Shown piece after piece: positions 1 to 5,982 of a DNA stretch of 8,173 nt (position 1 is the first letter of the stretch; each line of letters opens with the position of its first letter). Origin of the DNA: an uncultured Blastococcus sp. (GTDB lineage: Bacteria > Actinomycetota > Actinomycetes > Mycobacteriales > Antricoccaceae). Where the stretch lies: NCBI GenBank assembly GCA_946221975.1, contig CAMIGT010000041.1:1-8173 (forward strand), read 5' to 3'. The notes under the pieces are model-generated. The model was not told the origin of the DNA. It searched no databases and saw only the letters and a program-made list of their open reading frames with translations. A program made the position numbers and the translations under genes.

Positions 1-612
1 CTCAAGCTCCGGACGGTACGCCGCGAGAGCGTCGTTGAGCTCGGCGACCGAACCCGGCGGGTCGTTGACGCCGAGCGCGCGGGCCGTCCCGCCAGTCTGC
101 GCGACGTAGACGTCGGCCTCATCGGCAGTGAGCGGTCGGCGACCGAACAGCTGGTGTGCGGCCAAGAAGCTGTCGATCTCGGCGAGATGCACCCACTTGA
201 GCAAGTGCGGGTCGGTGGCGTCGTACTCCCGGCCATCGCGGGTGCGCCCCCGGACGCGCTTGTGGACCGCCTTCACGATCCGCACGGCACGGTCGGCCTC
301 GTCGTCGACGGCGTACGTCGTGGTCGCGATGAATCCGCTGGTGCGCTGCAGCCGTCCCCAGGGATCGCCGCGGTAGTCCGAATGGTCGGCCACGCCGGCC
401 ATCGCGAGCGGGTGCAGCGCCTGCAGCAGCAGCGCCCGGATGCCGCCGATGAACATCGATGAGTCGGCATGCACGCGCCAGATCGGGTCGGTCGCGGAGA
501 ACCGTCGCGGCCCGGGCGTCTGCCAGATCACCGCCGCCCGCGCGGCGGCGTCGGGGCCGACCACTCGGGCACGCACCGCTGTGGCGATGGCCTGTCGCGT
601 CTGGTGCAGCAT
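1..612 (-). CDS. MpaB-family (DUF2236) oxygenase, 3' part outside the window
   Basis: The frame starts at an ATG (610-612) and stays open to the left edge, giving 204 residues of an incomplete protein. An in-frame TGA lies a short way upstream, so this is the first usable ATG. Residues 49-100 carry the family signature: HADSS, GGIRALLLQALHP, GVADHS and DPWGRLQRT. A second conserved block follows with DPHLLKWVH (residues 134-142) and an EIDSF turn. Histidines 67 (LHP), 77 (DHS), 117 and 142 are candidate haem-contacting or catalytic residues by analogy to the family. Known relatives include the fungal MpaB oxygenase and the latex-clearing protein Lcp, which cleave isoprenoid double bonds; the substrate here is unknown. 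No clear Shine-Dalgarno sequence precedes the ATG. The gene is divergent from a lipoprotein hydrolase across 47 bp. Family assignment is firm; function is inferred. Confidence 0.88.
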   Translation of the reverse strand, partial: MLHQTRQAIATAVRARVVGPDAAARAAVIWQTPGPRRFSATDPIWRVHADSSMFIGGIRALLLQALHPLAMAGVADHSDYRGDPWGRLQRTSGFIATTTYAVDDEADRAVRIVKAVHKRVRGRTRDGREYDATDPHLLKWVHLAEIDSFLAAHQLFGRRPLTADEADVYVAQTGGTARALGVNDPPGSVAELNDALAAYRPELE

Positions 613-659
613 GACATTGACGCTACCCGCGTCTGCAATTCACTGACGAATCTGCGCGT
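613..659. promoter_or_regulatory. 47-bp divergent intergenic region, putative back-to-back promoters
   Basis: This is the only non-coding DNA between two divergent start codons, so both promoters must lie here or inside the coding sequences. A TTGACG at 617-622 on the plus strand resembles a -35 box, but I see no convincing -10 hexamer at 16-18 bp spacing. Neither start has a recognisable Shine-Dalgarno sequence, so leaderless or nearly leaderless transcripts are possible. No clear operator palindrome is visible. Confidence 0.3.
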
Positions 660-1589
660 ATGCAGCAGAATGTCTGCGTGAGGTATCGCGTCGTCGTACT
701 CGTCGCCCTCGTCGTCGCGACCCTGGTGACGGCGTGCAGCTCCGACGACGGCAGCAGCTTGAAGGTCACCGAGAACGTGCGGTACGCCGATGACTCGTTG
801 CGCCAACAGCTCGACCTCTACGTCCCAGACGATGGCAGGTCCGACCACCCCGTGGCGATCTATCTGCATGGCGGTGGCTGGCAGCTCGGCGACAAGGCCG
901 CAGTCAACGACACCTCGGTCGCCAACATCAAGGAATTCCGCAACGCGCTGCTCGACGCGGGTTATGCGGTCGCGGCGGTGAACTACCGGCTGACCGACGA
1001 GGCGATCTGGCCCGCGCAGATCCTGGATGTGAAGTCCGCGGTGCGTTTCCTGCGGGCGAATGCGCAGAAGTACCGGCTCGATCCCGAGCGCATCGTGGTG
1101 TGGGGGGAGTCTGCTGGCGGGCATCTCGCGCAGATGATGGCGGTGACCAACGGCGACCCGACGATGGAGGGGGCGGTCGGCGAGACCGGCGAGTCCAGCG
1201 ACGTCGACGCCGCGATCTCCTACTACGGGATCTCCGATCTGGTCACGATGGCCACCGACGTGATGGCGTGCAGCCAGACCGGGGGCGAGGTCGGTCAGAG
1301 CCTGCTGGTCGGCGGGTCGCCGGCGATCGAGCCGTCGAAGACGCTCGCCGCGCTGGCCTCACCGATCAACTATGTCGACTCCAGCGACGCGCCGATCCTG
1401 CTGATGCACGGCAAGCAGGACTGCGTCGTCGCGCCGATCCAGAGTGAGCGGATGTATCAGAAGCTGGACGCGGCCGGCGTACCCACCGAGCTAGTCGAGG
1501 TCGACGGCGAGCACTCCGCACCGGTGTTCTTCGAGACCAAGAAGCTGCGCCAGCAGGCGATCGACTGGTTCAACGAGTACGCCGCCTAG
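660..1589 (+). CDS. Secreted lipoprotein alpha/beta hydrolase (carboxylesterase-like)
   Basis: This 309-residue protein begins with a short basic-hydrophobic signal peptide ending in a lipobox, LVTAC, with Cys26 as the predicted lipidated residue. It is therefore probably exported and anchored on the outer face of the membrane. The rest is an alpha/beta hydrolase of the esterase/lipase type: HGGGW at 70-74 (oxyanion hole), GESAG at 149-153 (nucleophile Ser151), Asp254 in the GKQDC loop, and His285 in GEHSAP completing a plausible triad. The arrangement resembles the BD-FAE/Abhydrolase_3 group, which cleaves carboxylic or acetyl esters. The substrate cannot be told from sequence. A GTG at 678 is an alternative start that still leaves an intact signal peptide. 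It is divergent from the MpaB-family gene and converges on sodA, with a hairpin between them. Confidence 0.9.
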   Translation: MQQNVCVRYRVVVLVALVVATLVTACSSDDGSSLKVTENVRYADDSLRQQLDLYVPDDGRSDHPVAIYLHGGGWQLGDKAAVNDTSVANIKEFRNALLDAGYAVAAVNYRLTDEAIWPAQILDVKSAVRFLRANAQKYRLDPERIVVWGESAGGHLAQMMAVTNGDPTMEGAVGETGESSDVDAAISYYGISDLVTMATDVMACSQTGGEVGQSLLVGGSPAIEPSKTLAALASPINYVDSSDAPILLMHGKQDCVVAPIQSERMYQKLDAAGVPTELVEVDGEHSAPVFFETKKLRQQAIDWFNEYAA

Positions 1590-1594
1590 CCACC

Positions 1595-1634
1595 GGGGTC
1601 TCGACGGCCTCGTTCCTCGGCCTGCTCGACCACC
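1595..1634. repeat. Dispersed intergenic repeat, copy A
   Basis: A 40-bp element directly after the hydrolase stop codon. Its outer ends, GGGGTCTCGAC (1595-1605) and CTCGACCACC (1625-1634), are identical to the ends of copy C at 5858-5905, while the middle differs in length and sequence. Short elements of this style, with TCGA-containing ends and GCTCG-rich centres, are common between genes in many actinobacterial genomes. Confidence 0.65.
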
Positions 1635-1642
1635 AAGACAAG

Positions 1643-1673
1643 CGGACTCCGGCGAACGAGTCGCCGGAGTCCG
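1643..1673. terminator. Bidirectional hairpin terminator between the hydrolase gene and sodA
   Basis: A perfect 13-bp stem (1643-1655 with 1661-1673) closes a 5-base loop, ACGAG. It can be extended by one G-T pair. It lies 54 bp after the plus-strand hydrolase stop and 22 bp after the minus-strand sodA stop, the right place to end both convergent transcripts. There is no U-tract on either side, which is usual for high-GC actinobacterial terminators. Confidence 0.8.
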
Positions 1674-1694
1674 TGAGGTGCTGTGCTTCGAGGG

Positions 1695-2318
1695 TTACTT
1701 GACGATCAGGCCCTGGGTCTGCTGCTGGGCGGCAGCGAAGCGGGCCGCGGCGTCTTCCCAGTTGACGACGTTCCACCACGCCTTGGCGTAGTCGGCCTTG
1801 ACGTTCTTGTACTGCAGGTAGAACGCGTGCTCCCACATGTCCAGCAGCAGGATCGGGGTCAGCCCGAGCGGAACGTTGCTCTGCTGGTCGTACAGCTGGA
1901 CGATGAGCGGCTGCTGACCGATCGAGTCCCACACCAGCATTGCCCAACCCGAGCCCTGGATGGTCGTCGCGGCGGCCTCGAACTGGCCCTGGAACGCCTC
2001 GAACGAACCGAAGTGCTGGTCGATCGCAGCCGCGAGGTCGCCGGTGGGCTTGCCGCCGCCGTCCGGGGACATGTTGGTCCAGAAGACCGAGTGGTTGGTG
2101 TGCCCGCCCAGGTTGAAGGCGAGGTCCTTCTCCAGCTTGGGAATCGTGCCGAAGTCGCCCTTGTCGCGCGCCTCGGCGAGCTTCTCCAAGGCGGTGTTCG
2201 CATCATCGACGTACTTCTTGTGGTGCTTGTCGTGATGGAGCTCCATGATCTGTGCGTCGATGTGCGGCTCAAGCGCACTGTAGTCGTACGGAAGATCGGG
2301 AAGCGTGTAGACAGCCAT
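1695..2318 (-). CDS. sodA: Superoxide dismutase, Fe/Mn family (probably Mn-type)
   Basis: This 207-residue protein converts superoxide to hydrogen peroxide and oxygen. It has the length of the mycobacterial SodA and aligns to it without gaps from memory. The four metal ligands are present: His28 (in ELHHDKHH), His76 (in [10 protein letters not shown]), and Asp160 and His164 (in [11 protein letters not shown]). Two positions suggest manganese. Gly72 occupies the place taken by Gln in classic Fe enzymes, and Gln145 stands where the iron-type M. tuberculosis enzyme has His145. No signal peptide is seen. The ATG (2316-2318) is preceded by a good AGGAG (2325-2329) at normal spacing, which fixes the start. 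The 121-bp gap upstream suggests it may have its own promoter, although the genes upstream on the same strand could read into it. Confidence 0.97.
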   Translation of the reverse strand: MAVYTLPDLPYDYSALEPHIDAQIMELHHDKHHKKYVDDANTALEKLAEARDKGDFGTIPKLEKDLAFNLGGHTNHSVFWTNMSPDGGGKPTGDLAAAIDQHFGSFEAFQGQFEAAATTIQGSGWAMLVWDSIGQQPLIVQLYDQQSNVPLGLTPILLLDMWEHAFYLQYKNVKADYAKAWWNVVNWEDAAARFAAAQQQTQGLIVK

Positions 2319-2395
2319 TAACTACTCCTGAACTGTGTCGAGGAATTCCGAACGGGCCGATTCCCATCCTGCCCCCACCCGGCAACCTTTTGCAA

Positions 2396-2439
2396 CGCGG
2401 GCCCGCGGCTGTGGAATTGCCCTGGTCACACGGCCGCGG
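2396..2439 (-). terminator. GC-rich inverted repeats after yciO, possible weak terminator
   Basis: Immediately after the yciO stop codon (2440-2442) the sequence can fold with arms at about 2403-2413 and 2427-2439: roughly 11 pairs with a 2-base bulge. A perfect 12-bp palindrome, CGCGGGCCCGCG, overlaps it at 2396-2407. It could end the upstream operon before sodA. The palindrome also lies about 80 bp upstream of the sodA start and could instead be a control site. No U-tract is present. Confidence 0.35.
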
Positions 2440-3057
2440 CTACTCGAACGGAGTGGGGTCTCCGGCCCCGACGCGGATGATCTCCGGTACGCCGCTGGTG
2501 ACGTCGACGACCGTCGTCGGGGTATAGCCGGACTCGCCGTCGATGACCGCGTCGAGCTGGTAGTCGAGCTCGTCACGGACCTCCCAGCCCCGCAGCAGCT
2601 GCTCGTCGCGGTCGGGCAGCAGCAGGGTGCTGGAGACGATCGGCGTGCCGAGCTCGGCGATCAGCGCGAGTGCGACCTTGTGGTCGGGAATCCGCACGCC
2701 GACGGTCTTCTTCTTTGGGTTCTGCATAACGCGCGGCGTCTCGCGGCTGGCTTGCATGATGAACGTGTATGGCCCAGGCGTCGCGTTCTTGAGCACTCGA
2801 AACAGCGAGTTGTCAAAGGCGACGTAGGAGTTCATCTGCGAGAAGTCGCCGCACACCAGGGTGAAATCGTGACGATCATCGAGCTGTCGAATGTCGCGGA
2901 TGCGTTGCAGTGCTTCCTTGTTGCCCAGAGAGCAGCCGAGGGCGTACGACGAGTCGGTGGGGTAGGCGATGAGTCCGCCGTTACGGATGAGGTCCGCGGC
3001 CTTGCGCACCAAGCGCGGCTGCGGGTCCTCCGGATGAATGTCGATCAGCTGTGCCAC
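2440..3057 (-). CDS. yciO: YciO-type Sua5/YrdC/YwlC family protein
   Basis: This 205-residue protein closely resembles E. coli YciO along its whole length: IHPEDPQ at the N-terminus, YPTDSSYALGC at 32-42, IRQL then FTLVC at 56-69, TPGPYTFI at 93-100, KKKTVGVRIP at 115-124, SSTLLLP at 142-148, and a PTTVVDVT block near 180-187. The family fold binds ATP and nucleic acid; Sua5/TsaC members make threonylcarbamoyl-AMP for tRNA t6A. The residues marking true TsaC enzymes are replaced: the KxR..KPL stretch reads IRQLDDRHDFTL, and the STSAN loop reads SSTLLLP. The call is therefore YciO rather than TsaC, and its biochemical role is less certain. The start is a GTG (3055-3057) with no good ribosome site, 16 bp after the YhhN-like gene, so translation may be coupled. 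Confidence 0.92.
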   Translation of the reverse strand: MAQLIDIHPEDPQPRLVRKAADLIRNGGLIAYPTDSSYALGCSLGNKEALQRIRDIRQLDDRHDFTLVCGDFSQMNSYVAFDNSLFRVLKNATPGPYTFIMQASRETPRVMQNPKKKTVGVRIPDHKVALALIAELGTPIVSSTLLLPDRDEQLLRGWEVRDELDYQLDAVIDGESGYTPTTVVDVTSGVPEIIRVGAGDPTPFE

Positions 3058-3073
3058 AGGTTGATTGTGTCAC

Positions 3074-3748
3074 TCACGCAACCAGGGCGGCGCGCGCTCG
3101 CGAGGCGACGCCCAGGACGATCACCGCCTGCGCGACCAGATAGGTCGCCATCACCACGAAGTCCACGGCCGTGAATTCGACGAGCCCCAGAGCGTTGAGC
3201 GCGATGAGGGCGTCGCTGAGCAGGAACAACGCCCCACCGATCCCATCGACCGGATGCACACCGCCGCTGAGCAGCACCATCGCAAACAGCGTGACGCCGT
3301 ACGCGAGCATCGGGCCGAGCAGGTCGCCGGCGTAGGGGACAGCGGCGACGACGAGTACGCCGCACGCGGCAGCCAGCGGAATGAGCGCCTGCCAGCAGCG
3401 TCGGAGGTCCCGCCAGTACGGCGAGAACGCGACTATATAAGCGATCTGGGCCATCATGAAACAGCCCATGAGCAGGATGAACTGCAGTTCCGGTGCGACG
3501 AAACGGGGCAGCAGGTCGCCGAGCCAGCTGAAGCCGAGCGCCAGCAGCGTGAACCAGACGAGCGGCCCGCGGGTGGGCATCTCGTTGAAGAGGACGAGGG
3601 CGAGCACGGGCATGGCGAGCGCCTGGGTGACGGCGGCGAGCTCGGGGGCCACGATCAGCTGGGCGAGCAAATGGACGGCGAGCAGGTCGGCGTACACGAA
3701 GAGCAGCAGCTTGGCGCCAAACCGGCGCGGTAGCAGTCCATCGCCCAC
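3074..3748 (-). CDS. YhhN/TMEM86 family membrane protein (lysoplasmalogenase-like)
   Basis: This 224-residue protein is almost entirely hydrophobic and is predicted to cross the membrane about seven or eight times. Family landmarks are SWLGDLLP (74-81), the GCFMMAQIAYIVAF helix (95-108), and GALFLLSDALIALN (172-185). The conserved acidic residues Asp78 and Asp179 lie in the positions thought to form the active site. Characterised TMEM86 and bacterial relatives hydrolyse the vinyl-ether bond of lysoplasmalogens, but many YhhN members are untested, so the activity is inferred. The start is taken as a GTG (3746-3748), with no in-frame ATG nearby and no clear Shine-Dalgarno sequence. It lies 30 bp downstream of the LMF1-like gene and 16 bp upstream of yciO on the same strand, which suggests co-transcription. 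Confidence 0.88.
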   Translation of the reverse strand: MGDGLLPRRFGAKLLLFVYADLLAVHLLAQLIVAPELAAVTQALAMPVLALVLFNEMPTRGPLVWFTLLALGFSWLGDLLPRFVAPELQFILLMGCFMMAQIAYIVAFSPYWRDLRRCWQALIPLAAACGVLVVAAVPYAGDLLGPMLAYGVTLFAMVLLSGGVHPVDGIGGALFLLSDALIALNALGLVEFTAVDFVVMATYLVAQAVIVLGVASRARAALVA

Positions 3749-3778
3749 GGGGTGGATCGTACGGCGTCCGCGCGCGGT

Positions 3779-5188
3779 TTAGCGAAGTCGTCGCGGCGCG
3801 AGGTACTCCCGTTCGTTGGTGCGGACCCACCAGTCGCCGGTCGCGCGGCGCTCGGCCGGCGTACTGAACCGGTAGTCGTACGACGTGACCTTCACCCAGG
3901 CGGGAGGTTCGTCGGGGAACGGGTCGACGCGCAACTGGTCTTTGATATCGCGATCGCCGGTGAGCAAGGCCTTGATGAGCCGGTCGAGCCAGCCGCGTCC
4001 GTAGGCCGGCGAGAGCGCGGCAAACCAGAGCATCCAGCCCAGGCGCTGGTGGTACGGCGCGACCTGAGGCGGACGGCGCGCGAGGTCGCCGGGCTTGCCG
4101 GGGAACTCGTACTCCCGCCACGGCTGGTCGCGGCCGGCCGACCCCGAGATGACGATCTCGCGGCGTACCTTGCCGATGGTGCCGAAGGCGCCGTACGAGT
4201 TGCCGAGGTAGAAGGGGTTATATCGCGCGTTCATCTTCTGCTGGGAGGACAGCAGGTTGCGCAGCGGCTGCCACGCCAGCACGATACTGAGCAACCCGAA
4301 AGCGACCAGGATCCATTGCTCTGCAACCGATCCGTCACTCATCGCCGGCTCGCGCAGTGGGAGGACGACGCGCAGGAACGAGGCGTCGACGAGCGAGAGT
4401 GCGAGGCAGATCGTCAACAGGTTGACCCAGGCGAAGTTTCCCGACAGTACGAGGTAGGCCTGTGTCGCGGCGATGACGAGCGCGGCGATCGAACGCACCG
4501 GGTCAGGTGCCAGCAGCGCGAAGGGGACGACGAGCTGGACGACGTGGTTGGCGCCGGCCTCGACACGGTGTGCGATCTTCGGCAGGTGGTGGAAATACCA
4601 GCTGAGCGGGCCGGGCATCGGCTGGGTCTCGTGGTGGTAGTCGAGCGCGGTCAGGTCGCGCCACTCGCGACCGCCGCGCATCTTGATCATGCCGGCGCCG
4701 AACTCGACCCGGATCAACAGCCAGATCAGCGCGGCGGTGACGACCAGCGACGGCGTACGGTCCGCGGGGCCGATGAAGATCCCGAGGAAGAGGACCTCGC
4801 ACAGCAGCATCTCCCAGAGGAAGGAGTACCAGCGTTGGCCGACGTTGATGATGCTCAGGTAGATCGCCCACATCGCGGCCCACGCCAGCGCGTGGGCCCA
4901 CCAGGGCAGCGCCGCGGTGCCGCCGGCGATCGTGACGAGGCAGAGTACGACGCCGAACCAGCAGGTGCCGAGGAAGAACCGGTCGGAGTAGTACAACCCG
5001 AAGATGCTCGGTCGATCTCGTGGTCTGGTGAGCTCGAGGAAACGCGGGATGGGCAACAGCCCGGTGCTGGACAGCAGCGCGCGGAACTGGCGGATCGTGC
5101 TGATCAGCGTGATGAGCAGCAGGAGTGCGACACCGCGCTCGAAGATGATGCGTCCGAGCCAGGCTCCGGGGTCAGACCACCACAACAT
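3779..5188 (-). CDS. Lipase maturation factor (LMF1)-like integral membrane protein
   Basis: This 469-residue protein has an N-terminal multi-helix membrane region (about 14-310) and a soluble C-terminal domain (about 320-469). It shows the landmarks of the LMF1 family (DUF1222): IFERGVALLLLI near 15-26, RQFRALLSSTGLLPIPRFL (33-51), GQRWYSFLWEMLLCE (117-131), FGAGMIKMRGG (163-173), WRDLTALDYHHETQPMPGPL (176-195), NPFYLGNSYGAFGTI (324-338), EYEFPGKPGD (359-368) and RRPPQVAPYHQRLGW (371-385). Animal LMF1 lies in the endoplasmic reticulum and is needed for folding of secreted lipases. The role of bacterial homologues is not established. The ATG (5186-5188) has a good AGGAG (5197-5201) at 8-bp spacing. 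It is followed at 30 bp by the YhhN-like gene, and a 53-bp gap separates it from the DUF5709 gene upstream. Confidence 0.9.
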   Translation of the reverse strand: MLWWSDPGAWLGRIIFERGVALLLLITLISTIRQFRALLSSTGLLPIPRFLELTRPRDRPSIFGLYYSDRFFLGTCWFGVVLCLVTIAGGTAALPWWAHALAWAAMWAIYLSIINVGQRWYSFLWEMLLCEVLFLGIFIGPADRTPSLVVTAALIWLLIRVEFGAGMIKMRGGREWRDLTALDYHHETQPMPGPLSWYFHHLPKIAHRVEAGANHVVQLVVPFALLAPDPVRSIAALVIAATQAYLVLSGNFAWVNLLTICLALSLVDASFLRVVLPLREPAMSDGSVAEQWILVAFGLLSIVLAWQPLRNLLSSQQKMNARYNPFYLGNSYGAFGTIGKVRREIVISGSAGRDQPWREYEFPGKPGDLARRPPQVAPYHQRLGWMLWFAALSPAYGRGWLDRLIKALLTGDRDIKDQLRVDPFPDEPPAWVKVTSYDYRFSTPAERRATGDWWVRTNEREYLAPRRLR

Positions 5189-5210
5189 GGCGCGCGCTCC
5201 TGCAAAGCCA

Positions 5211-5223
5211 GCCGGTCACCGGC
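5211..5223 (-). terminator. Short inverted repeat between the DUF5709 and LMF1-like genes
   Basis: GCCGGT and ACCGGC are perfect inverted copies around a single central base, in the 53-bp gap between the DUF5709 stop (5242) and the LMF1-like ribosome site (5197-5201). It could be a weak terminator or processing hairpin for the DUF5709 transcript, or an operator for the downstream gene. It is too short to decide. Confidence 0.25.
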
Positions 5224-5241
5224 ACTCGCTCGTCGGCCGTC

Positions 5242-5685
5242 CTACTCGCGCTCGTCGTCGATGACGTGCATCGCGGCTTCTTCGGCGGTCGCGGCTGAGC
5301 CGGCGATGCCGACGTCCTGGGCGAACACGTCGCTTTGCGGGTTGTCGGCGTCTTCGGGGCTGTCGGCATCGTCGTCGCCGTTGCCGGAGATGGTGAGCCT
5401 GCCCGACCGCTCGTTGCCTACCTGGTCGTCGTCGCCGTCGTCGTCGCTCCAGGAGTCCGACTCGTAGTCGAAGTCCGGCTCCTCCTGCGCGATGCGCTGG
5501 TCCAGCGACTCGCCGCGGGACTCCTCCTCGGCGGTGTTGCCGTAACCCTGCCCCGGCGACCAGCCCTCACGGGTGACATACCCCTCGTCGAGGGCGTCCT
5601 TGACGCCGCGGTCCTCGAGGGTGTCGCTGGGCTGCAGCTGGTCTTCGTCATCGACGCTGTAGTCGCCGTACTCCTCGCTTCTCAT
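5242..5685 (-). CDS. DUF5709 family acidic protein
   Basis: The 147-residue soluble protein is very rich in Asp, Glu, Ser and Gly and has no membrane segment or signal peptide. It matches the actinobacterial DUF5709 layout: an N-terminal EEYGDYSVDDEDQLQPSDTL followed by DRGVKDALDEGY, a central GESLDQRIAQEEPD, an acidic low-complexity stretch (DSWSDDDGDDD), NERSGRL, and a C-terminal DVGIAGSAATAEEAAMHVI. No function is known for the family. The ATG at 5683-5685 is preferred because family members usually begin just before this conserved start. A GTG at 5707-5709 would add eight residues (MRGGYSRG) that look unrelated. Neither start has a strong ribosome site. It lies upstream of the LMF1-like gene on the same strand; co-transcription is possible across the 53-bp gap. 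Confidence 0.85.
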   Translation of the reverse strand: MRSEEYGDYSVDDEDQLQPSDTLEDRGVKDALDEGYVTREGWSPGQGYGNTAEEESRGESLDQRIAQEEPDFDYESDSWSDDDGDDDQVGNERSGRLTISGNGDDDADSPEDADNPQSDVFAQDVGIAGSAATAEEAAMHVIDDERE

Positions 5686-5734
5686 GCCCCGAGAGTAACC
5701 GCCGCGCACGCCTCAGCGCACCTGATGATCGAGC

Positions 5735-5778
5735 CCTTCGAGACGGCGCTCGTGCCTCGCGCCTCCTCAGGGACCACC
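5735..5778. repeat. Dispersed intergenic repeat, copy B
   Basis: This 44-bp element upstream of the DUF5709 gene begins CCTTCGAGACGGCGCTCG and ends in GGACCACC. It has the TCGAGAC...CTCCTC...ACCACC layout of the short repeats found between actinobacterial genes, and shares the ACCACC end with copies A and C. It is a related but diverged form, not an exact copy. Confidence 0.5.
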
Positions 5779-5857
5779 GTGAAGGCGCCCAGCGCCTGAG
5801 CGAGTCGAGATCCGGTGAGTCAACCTTGGACTTGGGCCGGGATTTCTTGCACCGCGC

Positions 5858-5905
5858 GGGGTCTCGACGCGGGCTCGCCCTGGGGGCTCGCCCGGCTCGA
5901 CCACC
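5858..5905. repeat. Dispersed intergenic repeat, copy C
   Basis: This 48-bp element shares its ends, GGGGTCTCGAC and CTCGACCACC, exactly with copy A about 4.2 kb away. Its centre holds a direct repeat of GGGCTCGCCC (5871-5880 and 5884-5893). The right end also forms a hairpin with the following bases (5896-5906 with 5911-5921, 10 of 11 paired, TTTC loop). Confidence 0.65.
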
Positions 5906-5921
5906 ATTTCTGGTGATCGAG
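5896..5921. terminator. Hairpin at the edge of repeat copy C
   Basis: An 11-base arm pairs with its partner at 10 positions around the loop TTTC. It lies inside the 3' end of the truncated SIP frame, downstream of the iron-uptake genes in their direction of transcription. It may act as a terminator for the uptake operon, but it is also simply part of the repeat cluster. Confidence 0.4.
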
Positions 5922-5930
5922 CGGGACTCC

Positions 5931-5982
5931 CGGTGATCGAGCAGCGAGGAGCGCTAGCGACGAGCGGTTGTCGAGATCACCG
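5931..5982. repeat. Palindromic repeat, copy D, at the SIP truncation point
   Basis: This 52-bp quasi-palindrome has ends CGGTGATC (5931-5938) and GATCACCG (5975-5982) and a centre rich in GAGC/GCGA motifs with a GCGCTAGCG core. A shorter piece of the same left arm, TGGTGATCGAGC, occurs 20 bp earlier at 5911-5922. Its right end coincides with the place where similarity to SIP proteins stops (codons 123-125), so it marks the break. Confidence 0.6.

Noticed and set aside
528..1124. 198-codon minus-strand frame under the hydrolase gene
   Set aside because: The opposite strand encodes a complete alpha/beta hydrolase with intact catalytic motifs, and this frame also overlaps the MpaB-family start.
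2341..2440. SigR/SigH-like promoter upstream of sodA
   Set aside because: GGAAT occurs twice on the minus strand before sodA, but GTT does not follow at the 16-19 bp spacing needed. No good housekeeping -10 was found either.
2335..3174. 279-codon plus-strand frame opposite yciO
   Set aside because: The minus strand encodes a full YciO protein; this frame has no recognisable motif.
3045..4121. 358-codon open frame on the minus strand
   Set aside because: It overlaps the YhhN-like and LMF1-like genes in another frame and is an Arg/Pro/Ala-rich low-complexity translation.
3752..5467. 571-codon open frame on the plus strand
   Set aside because: It is antisense to the LMF1-like gene and part of the DUF5709 gene, is rich in Arg, Asp and Glu without any fold-like pattern, and matches no family I recognise. 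Long antisense frames are common in GC-rich DNA.
5735..5982. Possible CRISPR array
   Set aside because: The repeats differ in length, orientation and sequence, are not regularly spaced, and have no cas genes nearby.
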